A stretch of DNA of 64,000 nt from Saccopteryx bilineata (Eukaryota > Chordata > Mammalia > Chiroptera > Emballonuridae), in NCBI RefSeq assembly GCF_036850765.1, contig NC_089492.1:166840296-166904295 (forward strand), given 5' to 3'. The position numbers were made by a program, and so were the translations under genes. Numbering within the stretch: the stretch's first letter is position 1; the number at the start of each line of letters is the position of its first letter. Of this stretch, positions 1 to 13,368 are shown in pieces. A model generated the notes under the pieces. The model saw nothing but the letters and a program-made list of their open reading frames with translations. It searched no databases and had not been told where the DNA came from.

Positions 1-1815
1 TGCCTTCCTCTATGCCAACAATGAAATGTCAGAAAACAAGCTCAAAATAACAATCCCCTTCATGGCTGCAACAAAAAAAAAATAATAAAATACCTAGGAA
101 TAAACATAACAAAGAATGTAAAGGACCTATATAATGAAAATTATAAAGCATTGTTAAGGGAAATCAAAAAAGATATAATGAAATGGAAAAATATTCCTTG
201 TTCTTGGATAGGAAGACTATATTAGCCAAAGTGATATACAAATTTAATGCAATTCCCATCAAAATTTGTTCATTTTTTAAAGAAATGGAACAAAAAATTA
301 TCAGGTTTATATGGAACTATAAAAAACCCTAAATAGCCAGAGCAATCCTAAGGAAAAAGAACGAAGCTGGGGGCATTACAATACCTCACTTCAAATTATA
401 TTATAGAGCCACGATAATCAAAACAGCATGGTATTGGCAGAAAAATAGACACTTAGACCAATGGAACAGAATAGAAAGTCCAGAAATAAAACCACATGTA
501 TATGGTCAAATAATTTTTGATAAAGGGGCCAAAACACACAATGGAGAAAAGAAAGCCTCTTCAACAAATGGTGCTGGGAAAACTGGAAAGCCACATGCAA
601 AAGAATGAAACGAGTACAGTTTGTCTACTTGTACTAAAATTAATTCAAAATGGATCAAAGACCTAAATATAAGACCTGAAACAATAAATTACATAGAAAA
701 AAACATAGGTACTAAACTCATAGGCCTTGATTACAGAGAGCACTTTATAAATTTGACTCCAAAGGCAAGAGAAGTGAAGGCAAAGATAAATGAATGGGAC
801 TACATCAGACTAAGAAGCTTTTGCACAGCAAAAGAAACTGACAACAAAATAAACAGACAGCCAACTAAATGGGAGATGATATTTTCAAACAACAGCACAG
901 ATAAGGGCCTAATATCCAAAATATACAGAGAACTCATAAAACTCAACAACAAAGAAGCAAATAATCCAATAAAAAAATGGGAAGAGAACATGAACAGCCA
1001 CTTCTCCCAGGAAGAAATACAAATGGCCAACAGATATATGAAAAGATGCTCATCTTCATTAGCTATTAGGAAAATGCAAATCAAAACTACAATGAGATAC
1101 CACCTCACACCTGTTAGATTAGCTATTATCAACAAGACAAGTAATAACAAGTGTTGGAGAGGCTGTGGAGAAAAAGGAACCCTCATTCACTGTTGGTGGG
1201 AATGTAAAGTAATACAACCATTATGGAAGAAAGTATGGTGGTTCCTCAAAAACTGAAAATAGAACTACCATATGATCTAGCTCAAAACTCAAAAACACTG
1301 GTACATAAATACACATGCAGTCCCATGTTCATTGCAGCATTGTTCACAGTGGCTAAGACATGGAAACAACCAAAAAGCCCTTCAGTAGATGAATGGATAA
1401 AGAAGACGTGGTACATATACACTATGGAATACTACTCAGCCATGAGAAATGTTGACATTGGATCATTTACAACAACATGGATGGACCTTTATAACATTAT
1501 ACTTAGTGAAATAAGTAAATCAGAAAAAACTAAGAACTATATGATTCCATACATAGGTGGGACATAAAAGTGAGACTCAGGGACATGGAAAAGGGTGTTG
1601 TGGTTACCAGGGGTGGAGTAGGGAAAGGAGGGGGTGGGCGGAGAGGAGGGGCACAAAGAAAACCAAATTGAAGGTGATGGAAGACTATATGACTTTGGGT
1701 GATGGATATGCAACATAATCAAATGTCAAAATAACCTGGAGATGTTTTCTCTGAACCTATGTACCCTGATTGATTAATGTTACCTCATTAAAATTAATTT
1801 TAAAAAATTTATATT
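1..1815 (+). mobile_element. LINE-1 retrotransposon, 3' part (5' part lies before the window)
   Basis: The stretch reads as the second half of LINE-1 ORF2 followed by a 3' UTR. Broken frames from about position 60 resemble the reverse-transcriptase and C-terminal parts of ORF2. The 3' UTR contains a G-rich block (about 1605-1660) and the phrase 'gactttgggtgatggatatg' typical of mammalian LINE-1 3' ends, and it finishes in an A-rich tail near 1790-1815. Several frame breaks show that the copy is dead. The left boundary is the window edge, so the full length is unknown. Confidence 0.9.
621..1256 (+). pseudogene. LINE-1 ORF2 C-terminal fragment
   Basis: This is an open stretch of about 211 codons inside the LINE-1 at 1-1815. 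It matches the C-terminal domain of ORF2p, the LINE-1 endonuclease/reverse transcriptase. It begins with the [11 protein letters not shown] type motif and carries the late Cys-rich motif ([18 protein letters not shown]), which is the zinc-knuckle-like segment near the end of ORF2p. The open frame stops at 1254-1256, and related ORF2 sequence continues in another frame from about 1223, so a frameshift splits the original C-terminus. It has no start of its own and should not be read as a host gene. Confidence 0.9.
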
Positions 1816-1984
1816 TTAAATGTATGTATTCAAACAGTAAATAGGACTAAAATCAATTATCTCAGCTTCCAACTTCAGAAGTGAGTAAAGAAACAGTAAA
1901 CTCAAAGTAAATGCAAAGAAGGAAATAAAAAAGAATGAAAATCAGTGAAATAGAAGACAGACAAATAGAAAATTAAAAGCTTAA

Positions 1985-4020
1985 AAATGATGTTCTAGAA
2001 AGACCAATAAAGTTAATAATCTCTCAGTTGGACTGAATAAAATAAAGAGAAAATGCAAGTGACCAACTTGAAGAATAAAAGAATGAATATTTTTACAAAT
2101 GCTACAGACATTAAAAGAATAATAAGAAGCTATTCTAAACAATTTCATGCCAAGTTTGACAGTGAAATTGAAGTGGATACGTTCCTTGAAAATAAAATGT
2201 TTTGAAACTGACACAAGAAAAAATAAATGACCTGAATATCTGTTAAAGAAATTAAATTCACAATTAAACTTTTTTCACAAAGAATACTTCTGGTCCACAT
2301 ACACTAATAGAGAATTCTATCAAACACTTACCAAAGAAATAATGCCGGTCTTAATCTCTTACAGAAACAGAAAAGGAAGGACTACCTCTTAGCACTTTCT
2401 AAAAAGCTGACATAGAGTACCAAAATCTGGCAAATACACCACAAAAAAAAAAAAAAGAAAAAAGAAAATTACAAATCAATATTCCTTATGAATAAAAGGT
2501 AAAAATCCTTAACAAAACATTTGCAAATCAAATTCATCAATATGTAAAAAGGATAACATATCATGGATAGTGGAGTTTATCACACATAAAGGCAGGTTTG
2601 ATTAAAATAATCAATATAATTGATTGAAGAGCAATCAATGTAATTCCTCCCATTAATAGAATAAAGGAGGAAAATTATATAAATATTTTAGTAGATTGAG
2701 GAAAGTTTGACAAACATCACCATTATTTAATGATAAAACCTCTAGGCAAACTAGGATAGATCAGAACTCCCTCAATCTTATAAAAAGAATTAATAAAAAC
2801 TCTACACCAAATATCATAATGGATAAAAATGGATAAAATATGAACACTTTCCCTATAAGGTCAGAAATAAGGTAAAGATGTGTACTCTTTTTACTTCTAG
2901 TCAACATTGTATCTAAGGTCTTTCCATTAAGCAGAAAAGGAAATATATTTCATAAGGACTGAGAAAGAAGTAAAATTATCTTTATTTACAATGACATGAT
3001 TTTGCACATAGAATATTCAAAGAAATTCACCCTCCAAATCCTACTAAATCAAGTAAGTAAATTCAGCAAGGTTTCAGAATATAAGTTCAATATAAAAAAT
3101 TATATATCCATATAGTATCAACACTTAGAAAAGGAAATTAAAAGTCAATATGGTTTACAACATACTCAATATCATGAAATACCTACAAATATTTTTTTTA
3201 AATGTACAAGACTTTAAAACTAAAAATATTGCTGAGAGAAATTAAGAAAGACCTAATAAATGGAGAAAGATATATACCATACTTATGGGGTGGGAGAATC
3301 AATATTATAAAGATACTCATTCTTACAAAATTAATCTACAGATTAAATGCAATTCCAATCAAACTCCCAGCAAGTTTTTTTGTAGAAATTGACAAGTTGA
3401 TAAAAATAAAATAGTTGGAAGACTTACATAACCTGATTTTAAGTATCACTCTAAAACTTTTCCATATTTTTAAACAGATTGTTTTGGCCTTTTACATTTC
3501 CATATAAATGTCAGCATTATCTTGTCAATTTCAAAGACTGTACATTGCTGGTGGAAATATAAACACATAGATCAATCAAACAACAACAACAAAAACCCAT
3601 GATTTTCATCTAATAATCTTTACCTAAGGTGCCAAGGCAAATCAACAAAAAGACAAGTTCTTCAACAAATGGTGCTGGAGTCTACCCAGCAACAAAAAGA
3701 AATATACTAGGGAGACATCTAGCATAAATAAATCTCTGAAATAGTATGTAGCAGATTGAAGGAAGCCAGACACAAAGGAGTACTTACCTAAAAATTCATT
3801 TAATATCAGGTCTAACACCAGGCAAAACTAGTCTGTGGGGACAGAAATCAGAACAGTGGTTGCCTCAGGATGGAGTGGGGTGATGTCTAGGAAGGGACAC
3901 AAAGGAACATTCTAGTACAATGGCAATGTTTTATGTCTTATTTGGGATGTTTTTACATTTATTATAATACATTGAATGATACACTTAAGATCTATGCACT
4001 TTATTTAATGTTATTATACT
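1985..4020 (+). mobile_element. Old LINE-1 fragment (ORF2 and 3' end)
   Basis: The A-rich sense strand has scattered LINE-1 ORF2 phrases. The clearest lies at 3202-3414, where a short open frame resembles the reverse-transcriptase segment that ends 'RLNAIPIKLPASFFVEIDKL'. Around 3540 there is the 'tgtacattgctggtgg' phrase, and around 3835-3930 the 'cagtggttgcctcagga' phrase typical of LINE-1 3' ends. Divergence is high and no long frame survives. It may be more than one insertion. The edges are approximate. Confidence 0.75.
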
Positions 4021-4029
4021 GCCATAAAC

Positions 4030-5045
4030 TTTTTTTTTTTAAAGAAAGGAGCAGGATAAAGGGAAAGAGAAGGGCACAGAGAAATTATAATGTTGTAAGT
4101 GTAATTCTAGAGAAAAGCAGAGTATTTTGAGAGAACAAAGAAAGAACACAAATAGCTGGATCGTTGATAAATCTAGCCCAGAGGTACCAGATGAGAATTA
4201 TACTTCTCTACTCCTTCTAGAATCCCTTGTCAGCATGCTCTGAGAGTGTCTCATTTTGCTGTGGTTGACTGAAGGCTGCCACCAACTCTTGATTACTTGA
4301 ACCTAGGCCAGTTCATTGTGGTAAAGGAAGATTGCTTAACTTCCCTAAATGGGATAATCCAGAACCCACTCAGTTGCTGTTTGCCACAAACCAGCATGGC
4401 TAGTAATTCCAGGTCCTGAGTGGGAACTGTGCGGAATTAAGAAAATAGGCTTAGAGAAAAAAGGATGGGATTGGGAGGCCTCTGCAATGCTGATGGCAAG
4501 AGTAGAGCGAGCTCAACACTAGCTTCCTGCTTTATTTATAGGTCAAAGTAAGGCCATTAGCAAATCAAAGAGATTTCTGATCACATTTCTAAGGAAACCC
4601 AAGAATTCTACCAAGTGCAGAAAACTCCCACCATACATAACATCTTAACTTCACAAGACAAAGGATAAAAGAAGTCTTTCTGGGGGACATGGGGCACAGC
4701 ATGAGTATAAACAATCCAGCACCATAGCAAAATAGCCTTTAGCAACTTCACAGAACAAGTGAGGTGGGGGTTGGGCAGACTGTCAGCTTACTGCCAGTTC
4801 CCCACACTTTTGTCCCCCCAAAATCTAAGATGCAAATACCCTGTTGGCTTTCAGTCCCCAACAGCTGTTGAATAGTTGTTCTTCCTGGTTGCCTTTCCTG
4901 GTACTTACCCAACCACCTATCAGGGTTCTGAACACCCCACTGTAAGAATCCCTCCAGCATCAAACCCTTTCATTCACCTACCCACCCCACTACCTTTTTT
5001 GGTCCAATTGAACATCAAGATTTAGTCCATCCAAATCTGTTGAAA
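4030..5045. other. Intergenic stretch, nothing recognised
   Basis: No gene, RNA gene or recognisable repeat was seen. The short open frame on the minus strand at 4748-4963 has no family features. Confidence 0.5.
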
Positions 5046-5049
5046 AATC

Positions 5050-5520
5050 TGGCTATTTGCAAAGAAAAAAATGTATCACACAACCATATATCAAATAAAT
5101 CCAGATGGATAAATCAGAAATTTTAAAATAAAATCAAGGTTTGAAAACATTGAGATGAATACTTGTCAGAGCTTTGGGTGAAAAAAGATTTTCTGTATAG
5201 ACAACCCACAGAGGAAATCAGAAAAGAGTGATAGATTCCTTAATGAAAATACAAAACATAAGTCCATCAAAAGATGTTACAGTATTTTAAAACCTTACAA
5301 CAAAACATTTTTGGCAGAAGCCATTTGATTCAAATATTTCAGAAAAAGGGCTTATATCTTAATTCAAAAGAAGTAAAGTGGAAGGCTATGACTACAATAA
5401 AAAAGTAGGCAATGGACATTATAAAGGACTAACAAACTTGAAAAAAAGTCAACCCCCAGAAGTACTTAAGCAAAATAACCTTGAGATACCATTTAAAAAA
5501 TGTATTGAAATTGTAAGAAT
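5050..5520 (+). mobile_element. Old LINE-1 fragment
   Basis: The wording follows late LINE-1 ORF2, for example the run around 5130-5420 that includes 'ggcagaagccatttgattca' and 'aaaagtaggcaatggacat'. It is heavily mutated. LINE-1-like text resumes at about 6050, so this and the next piece may be one insertion interrupted by the segment at 5523-5830. Confidence 0.65.
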
Positions 5521-5522
5521 GA

Positions 5523-5830
5523 GATGACACTTGAACACCAGGTGTGCAGGCTTTATTAGAGGAGAAAGACCTGCCGGGGACTCCTCCAGGAGAAGTGCAC
5601 CAAAACAGACTCTAAGGCAAACATTTATTAAGGTGGGGAGAGCTTTGAGCAAGTGTGTGTTGAGTCAGCAATTCTGGTGTGCTCCCTTTTGCAGTCCTAT
5701 AATTTTGGCTTCCTGGAACTCTTCTCCTCGGGGCAGCTGACCAACTTCCTAGAACTTTTCTGTTTCAGGGACGATAGTCCAGTAAGTAAGGGTGGGGTCA
5801 GATAGACAAGTGGAACAGCAAAAGGGCAGT
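5523..5830 (-). mobile_element. Possible LTR-derived segment, antisense
   Basis: This segment interrupts LINE-1-like sequence and differs in base composition from both sides. It contains 'tttattaagg' type text that on the minus strand would read as an AATAAA-bearing LTR end. No terminal TG...CA pair or target duplication could be fixed, so the call is tentative. Confidence 0.3.
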
Positions 5831-6049
5831 TTGGAAGTTTTGGTAAATTCATGTATCCATCAGAAATAACAAAGTGTTGGAAAAATAACAACATTCAGAA
5901 TCTGGTAAGATCGACAATTTTTCCCCTCCACTGTGGTACTCACAGTGGTGCAGTCTTTCTGGTAAGCAATTAGGCAACCTTTAGGATTTTTAAACAACAT
6001 AAGTTGTTTATAAAGTTTAAAATAGGTTATTTTTCATATTAAGATAAAA

Positions 6050-6655
6050 GCTTCTGTTTACCAGACATATAAAGAATGCAAAAGACAACTTACAAATTGG
6101 ATCAGGAAGATATTTTCAATATATGTAATGAACAATGAATTAATATCAGAGGCATATCAACAACTCCTTCAATTCAGTCAGTAAAAAAACAAACATCTCC
6201 CTCTCCCACAAAATGAAAAAGGCAAAGATGTAAATAGGCAGTTACAGAAGAAGAAGTAAACAAAAAAAATGTTCAGCTGGAGGGCATGCCAATAAAGTCC
6301 ACAATGAGATGGTATGTTTTATATCCATTTAACTAGAATTTCAAGTATACTAAGTATTGCAGACGCTTTGAATTCATGAGATCCTCTAAACTTCACTGGT
6401 AGGAGTGTAAATGTATACAACCTTTAGAAAGCAACTTGACATTATCTTAAATGTTAGCCACATACCTACTCTATGACCCAGCAATTTCATTTCTAGATAT
6501 ATATCCACCACAAGTTACTGAATGTGTATAGCTGCATTCTTCATAACAGTAAAATCTAGAAACAACCAGAATATGCAATTAGGTGAAAATACCACAATGT
6601 ATTTTTCTATTTTCTTGGTATATCCATGTAACAGTACATTATACAGCAGTCAAAA
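6050..6655 (+). mobile_element. Old LINE-1 3' fragment
   Basis: It contains the late ORF2/3' phrases 'ctatgacccagcaatttcat' (about 6471-6490) and 'aaacaaccagaatatg', which are standard in mammalian LINE-1 3' regions. Many substitutions are present and no frame is open. Confidence 0.8.
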
Positions 6656-6659
6656 CAAT

Positions 6660-8585
6660 GAATTTCATGAGTTGTGTGCAGCAGTGTGAATGTTGCATTT
6701 GACTGGGTCCTCCAAGAAAATTCCCGGGTTGGACTAATTTTCTGAGGGGAAATGCCTATGAGAGAAAATGTGGAGAGAAGTCTGGGAGAGCCATCAGACT
6801 GAGATGCCAGTCTGACCTCATGAAAGAGGAAGAAAAATAGGTTGAATGGCAATGAACTAGACAGCCGTGAGGTCTAAGGAAGATTTGACAGGGTCACCTA
6901 GGTGTATTGGGACCAATGTCAGCTGTCAGGGGAGCCCTGAGGCTCCCGGGAATGGAATGGGGCTGCCTCAGTGACTCTGCCACACTCAGTCACTGGCTGG
7001 GCCAGTGTCCCAGGGAGCAGTGGGAAGTGTGGCCTTGGTGCAGCTCCACAATGGGCAACAGTGCAGAAGCTGGGACCCTTGGTCAATTACACTTGCAGTC
7101 TCACGTTCACCACAGATGCCTCAGCACTATAATGATGAGTTTTTAAAAAAAGGTTTGGCTAGAGAATGGAAACAGGGGAGAATGGAATAAGAAAAAATCT
7201 GTGCTGTGGGCCATAATAAGAACACTGGTCTTTATCTCAAGAGAGACCTTTGTGTGAAACTTTGAATGGGGTTTTCAGAAGGGAGAGTTTACATGACACA
7301 ATGTCAATAACTTTCAGTAACTTAACTCTGGAGGATAGGGTTCCCTGCTGTATCTGCTATTGAGAAGGAGAGACAGTTGAGACCATTTGCCAAAGTGTTT
7401 ATCTGAACACAAATCTTTCAAGATGTTCCTTTGAAAAAGTACTACATGTAAATAAATTCTATTTCCAAGCTGTGGGGTTAATGTTCAGTGAAATATTTTC
7501 AGGGTGGTGTAGACAGTCTGGATTCATACATGAACATAAGTACCATGGATAAAAAGGAAACCTTCCATAAACATAAGTTTTCAAAATATGGATGGTAACA
7601 AGCAACCAGCCAAAAAAACCGTAACAGCCTCCAGAACATCAATGTGTTGAAATCCCACAGTTGACAACCTGAGAACCACTGGGCCAGATGCCAATAAGAA
7701 GAAAGTTGTTGAAGATGTCTGGATAAGGGATGGCTTAGCAGCTCCAGGGATACTATGTGGATGTACTCTATTCATTCCAGCCTGTTCTCTAATGAGTGTT
7801 TCAAGAGAGATAGTCAAAAATGTTCAGTAGTATTCTGCAAAATAGAAAGCACTCTTCAAGGGCATGAACCTTTACATTCAATCTCATGGTTACTTTGATC
7901 TATAAACTGTGGGTGTAATTTGTGCAAGATTGCATAGACTAAACTCTTCTTTCTCAATGCTAAGTCCATGAAGAAAATGAGAGTCAGGATATTCACAGAA
8001 GAAGGGCTGGAGCTCATAGTTGAAATACGAAGAAAGAATCAAAGATTGCACGGGGGGCCCATGATGGCAGGTCCAGAGGCTGGAGCAGAGGGCAAATGTC
8101 GTAGATCAGAGGGTGAATCAGGTATAGAAAGAAATGTGCAGAGTGTGTCTCAGGCTGCAGAAAGGAGGTGGTAACCCAGGCTGACCAGGGATTGAAGTGG
8201 TAGAATGGAAAGGCTGGAGAGGACTCATAGATCAGCTGCTCCTAGTCACTTGTTTTATGGATAGAACTCTGAGTTACTAAAGAACTTCTCCAAAGTTACA
8301 TACCCAGAGGGTCGCTGAACCAACACTAGAGCCACGTGCTTAGCCCTCACTCCAGCTTATGTGGGCCAAGTGCTAAGAGTGTTGGCAAGCCTGGCAGTGC
8401 AATAGCAGCCTTTTAAATAAAAAACAAAATTAAAGTCTCTGGAGGCTAAATGTTAAAGAATATTTTTATTCCTTAAGAGACAATAAGAGAGGCTAAAATT
8501 TTAGATGTACACAGAACTGGGAATAGAAAATGGGTTCCTACAATGAGCTATCAAGCATTCTTTTTCCCATTTACTTATAAAAATA
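6660..8585. other. Intergenic stretch, mostly unassigned
   Basis: No coding region is supported. Around 7660-7685 the sequence ends in 'cctgagaaccactg', which read on the minus strand resembles the terminus of the old hAT repeats of the MER5 type. That is the only repeat hint seen here. Confidence 0.4.
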
Positions 8586-8589
8586 TATA

Positions 8590-11035
8590 TGAACTGCTGG
8601 TTCTGAGCATGATCAACTAAGTACACTCAACCGTATCTCTCCTAATGCCTACAACTAAAAACTCTGGACAAAAACATGTAATTCTACTATCAGAAGTCAA
8701 ATTAGATGAGAGTAGGCAGTGAGGGTTAGGGTTACTGAACTTGAGAGATGACCTGGGGTGAATTTTTTAAAGGTTTTTTATTTTGTCTCTTTTTTTGCCT
8801 CCTACATACCCTGACCTTGATGTTAGAGCAGTCTGAATCTTGGAACTGCCAATGGATGCAGAGACTTTAAAAACAAACAAATAACAACAAAACAGCCAAG
8901 TAAACACTAAGTCTCTGGAAAGGAAGGACCTGACAGGACAAACCTTTTGACATTATCAGCCTTTTGTCAGGTAAATACCAGCAAAGAATTGGTATCCCTC
9001 CCCCTCCCACAGGTAGCTACTGTGGTTGGTCCCTGAGGGCTAGAGTCCTGTTGACTCCCCTGCCCTGTACCAGGCAAGTGCCAGTCAAGCGGCAGAGCTC
9101 CCTGTCTTCCTATTGGCACCAGAGACCCTAAGGGTGGTTAAAGCCCTAGCTTTCTAACCAGAACACCAGGAAGGGGAAACCCTGCACAAAGTGGGATAAG
9201 AAATTCTGCAGAGGAGGGAGCCGGAGAAAGGGACCCTTTGAAACTAGGTGGGAAGTTCCAGGCTCACCGGGGAATCAGCACAGTAAAGCCTTGGAATGCT
9301 CAACTATGGGTAGACCATTGCTCAGTTTTCAGACTGTCAGCTGGATGGTGTCCAAGCAGGGTGGATCAGAACAGCACTGTAAATGCTTTAAAAACTAAAT
9401 TGACATTGAATCGTAGCCCACAGAAAGCAAATCAGGTTGTAAACCTAAGCAGTTTGCCTACATGGATAGAAAAAAAAGATAATACTTTCTAGAAGACTTA
9501 AATAGAACTCAGAGTTACATGCCCTATTGTTCAGCATGTTCAAAATGCAACCTAAATTTACTCAACACACCAAAGACCAAGAAAACCTAAACAACTTTCA
9601 AAGAACAGCAACAGAAGCCAACATTGAGATTACAAGTATCAGACTTAACCATGCTTCAAGAAGTAAAGGTAAATATTGTTTAAATAAATGAAAAGATAGA
9701 CGTTTACAGCAAAGAAATAAAAGCTACAAAAGAAACAAAATGGAAATTTTAGAACTGAAAAATTCACCAGAGAGACTCAATAGCAGAATGGAGATGAACT
9801 TGAACTATAGCTTACAACAAAAACAAAGCTTAACTCAAAATGGATCATAGGACTAAATGAGCTAAATTTTTTGAACTAATTCATTAATTTAGAACTATAT
9901 GTAAAATTAATTCTAAAACTTATGGAAGAAAACAGGAAAAAAACTTTATGGCTTTGGCTTAGGCTAAGAGATCTTAGAAACAGAAAAATAAGGATAATTT
10001 ATAAAGGAAAACATGGTTAAATTTGACTTTCTCTGCAAAGGATATTGTTAAAATCCTATAAAAAGGTTGGCCATAAACTGGGAGAAAATATTTGCAGTCA
10101 CGTATAAAACAGAGGACTTGTATCTAGAATACATAGAGAATTCAAGATTTAGTGATTAGAAACACAGTCTATTTAAAAATGGTCAAAAGATTTTGTTGGA
10201 CATCTCACCAAAGAAGATAGATGGATAGCAAATAAAATGCTTATGATTAATGAGATTAATAACATGGATGAAATTTGTTTAAATATAATTTATTAGTGAA
10301 ATGCAAATTAAATGACAATTTTAAGTGATGGTGAGACTATAAATGAACAGAAACCCTTGTACATTGCTGGTGGGAATATAAAATGGTACAGTCACTCTGA
10401 AAATTCTTTGGAAGTTTCTTATAAAGTTAAATATACATTTATCATATGACCCAGCAATCCCATTTCTAGGTATTTATCCTAGAGAAATGAAGACTTATAT
10501 TCACACATAATCTGTACTTATATATTCATTAGCATTATTCATAATCTCCAAAACACTAGAAACAACTTAAATAGCTTCAATGAATGAACAAATAAACAAA
10601 TTGTGATCCATCCATACAAAGGAATATTACTCGGCAATAAAAACAAATGAACTATGATTACTGCAAAAGCATAGGTGAAGTCAAATGTATTGTGCTAAGT
10701 TAAATGCATTATGAAAGATCTCAGTATCAAAAGGTAACATACTATATGATTTCATTTATATGACACTCTAGAAAAGGCAAAAGTGTTCAGACAGAACAAA
10801 CCAGTGGTTTCCAGGAGTTCTGAGTGAGAAGAGGATCTAAGTAAAAAGTAAAAAGATACAACAGGGGGAAATTCTTTAGGGAATGCCAATTGTTTTATGT
10901 TCTGTCTGTAATGCTGGTCATAAGAATACATGCATGTATAAAAAGGTATGGACTTGTACATCAAAAACTAAAGAAAAGTTTATGGAGTTTTAAATGTGTA
11001 CCATAATCGCTAACAATAAAAGGATTATTTAATCT
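8590..11035 (+). mobile_element. Old LINE-1 or HAL1-like element
   Basis: From about 9370 to 9810 the sequence resembles the ORF1-side text of the old LINE-1/HAL1 group. From about 10010 to 10800 it is a typical LINE-1 3' half: 'ttgtacattgctggtggga' near 10360, 'atgacccagcaatcccattt' near 10448 and 'ccagtggtttccaggag' near 10801. Little ORF2 lies between the two parts, which fits HAL1 (a LINE-1 relative lacking ORF2) or an internally deleted LINE-1. The left edge is uncertain. Confidence 0.65.
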
Positions 11036-11039
11036 TTTA

Positions 11040-12720
11040 AAAGGGAATTAAAATGCATTGTGTAAAATGTAACTTTTTAGATTTCCATGAGTCTTGTTTT
11101 TGTTCCAAAATTGCCCCACATTCTAATCAACTTAATCTATAAGACTTTTATCTGCTGGCCTATAGTGGGCAAGGGGAAGAAAGGGTCTAGTTTGTGATGT
11201 TAATGGAAGAAATAGTAGGTGAGGACTCAGAGAAATGAAGTTTGATTAGAAACTTTAAACATTTCTGTTTTCACTCATGGTTGGTGCTGACATGTAATTT
11301 GAAAACACTGAACAGATGCTATGACTGGGAACAGCCTGGTCCAAGCACCATCTTGCCCAGACAGTCGAGTCAGAGGTTCAGCAATCCGGTGGTTGCTTAA
11401 TGCTCCCTCTGTCTAGTTTCAGCTAGCGTTGTATTTGGGTGAGGCAATGGTTAGAATAAGGAATCACACAAATCAAATGTACATTCAAATATGTTAAGTA
11501 AATGTGATAAACGTTCTTTATGTCTAAAATAATCAAAAGAGGGAAAATGGGTAGTACTGACCAGCTAGCTATAAGAGAATAAGACAAATGTAAAAGAACT
11601 AAGCAAATACCTCATTATAAAATTTAATACCCTAATATCCATTTCTGTCTCTCAAAATTGCTCAGATTCCAGGTTAGGAGTCTTTAACCTTAATCTTAAC
11701 CTTACAATAGCAATGGGGTTTACTACATGGAAATTCAGGCAAGTCTAGGCTGTGAACAGACTATATTTTGCTTTTACTTAAAGTGAGACCGACTCATTCA
11801 CCAAGAAAAATTAAAAAAATTAACTGGAAAAGTACAGGTGTGCTTCCCAAACCACACACAAAGAGCCCCTTCCCTCCCACAATTAGAGGACACAAAAACC
11901 CAGATGACCAAAGAGATTTAATACTGCTGCGATTATTTTCATTTCAAAAGGGGTTCACTTAAAATATTAACTCTGGTAGTTCCTTCAAATGTGGACCACC
12001 TCTGAGGCACTTAGATGTCTTTCATAAATCATTAAGCACTGAGCTGAGGGCACGCAGTGAGGGAGAGCTCAGAGTCCTTGCCAGCTGCCGATCAATAGAA
12101 GCAAAGATGCATCACCTCTGAGATGACGCTCTGAGTCCATAGGAAACGTGCTGATGATTTATACCCAGTGCTTTAGAAACTGTGCCTATGGGATGAAGAA
12201 AGTGGTATCCAGAATGTGGAGGTGAGAAATTGTTCCTCCCAAAGTGAGGTGCAGGGTGCCATGAGAGAATCAGCAATATCCTGTCACCTCTGCCATTTCT
12301 CCCCTCTCCACTTAAAGGGCCTAAGACTGGAGATGACAGGTATTGGTGAAGCTCAATCCATTCTGCCTCTGGGCCTTACTTGCTTATTAGAGAAGACTAC
12401 AATTTCATTTCAGATTGTCAGTGCAAAACCTGTTGTCATATTTCATGTGTTGATGTTAACTCTGCTATGAAATTAGCATACTCCAGAGCTGGCTCAGTAT
12501 GCGTAAATAGCCATTTATTAGATGCAACCTGTAATCTTCTGACTGCTGTGACCCATTCTGTAATTTTCCCTCAGCTGACAAAAAATGAAGAGCGTATTTA
12601 AATTTGTTATGTGATTTAAAATATGGGTGTGGATTCAAAAACCTAAGCCCTTCAAGAAGAAATCAGGGAATTATTCCATTAAATTTTAAGCACTTGTTCA
12701 TTTGTTTTATAATCATACAA
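11040..12720. other. Intergenic stretch, nothing recognised
   Basis: No supported gene or recognisable repeat. The short frames at 12216-12601 have no recognisable domain. Confidence 0.45.
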
Positions 12721-12734
12721 AAATCCTGTGGCCC

Positions 12735-12892
12735 ACCCTGGCTGCATAGCTTGGTTGGTTACAGTACCATCCTAATATGCAAAGGTCGCACATTCAATCC
12801 CTGGCCAGGGCACATACAGAAACGGATCGGTGTTTCTGTCTCTCTCCCTTCTTCTCTCTCTAAAAATCAATCAATAAATAATAACAACAATA
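12735..12892 (+). mobile_element. tRNA-derived SINE, short type
   Basis: A degenerate A-box region is followed by a B-box-like 'ttcaatccctggccagggca', a pyrimidine-rich stretch and an A-rich tail with AATAAAT repeats. It is flanked by 14-bp target duplications at 12721-12734 and 12893-12906 with one mismatch, so the boundaries are firm. No host function is implied. Confidence 0.9.
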
Positions 12893-13098
12893 AAATCTTG
12901 TGGCCCCTTTACTGACCTCTGTCCACAAAAGCTAGCTGCCGCTAACCCAAGCCAACAAGAGTCCCCAGTTGGGGGTACAGAAAATGGAGAGACTTTATTT
13001 AGGCGACAGTTTGCAAACTGGGGTTATGCAGTCTCCAAAGGAAAGGGAAAGTGCACTCACCTGGGACAAAGGGAAAGTCTGATTATATTATATACTAG

Positions 13099-13129
13099 AA
13101 AGCCCAGCAGTCATACGAAATGACCGCTG
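13099..13129 (-). other. Helitron 3' terminal hairpin
   Basis: Arms CAGCAGTCAT (13105-13114) and ATGACCGCTG (13120-13129) pair around the loop ACGAA, with one G-T pair when read on the minus strand. The hairpin precedes the terminal CTAG by six bases. In Helitrons this structure marks the end of rolling-circle transposition. Confidence 0.85.
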
Positions 13130-13368
13130 TTCTAGATATTATAAATTGTAATTAAAATGATTCGTGCAAAGGTGTCTGCTAATTCAAACTGAATTACCCA
13201 GGGCAGGCGGCGAGGACGCCCCTTTGCTTACTGCCCCACAGGGTTTCCCCCTTCTACTTGCTTAATTGCTTAAAGTAGAGTGCAATGAAGGAAACCACTG
13301 GCGGTACATTTCTTAAGAGCCACCGCTAGCTCAATAAATAAAGGTGATTTAAATAATAAAATGTTAAT

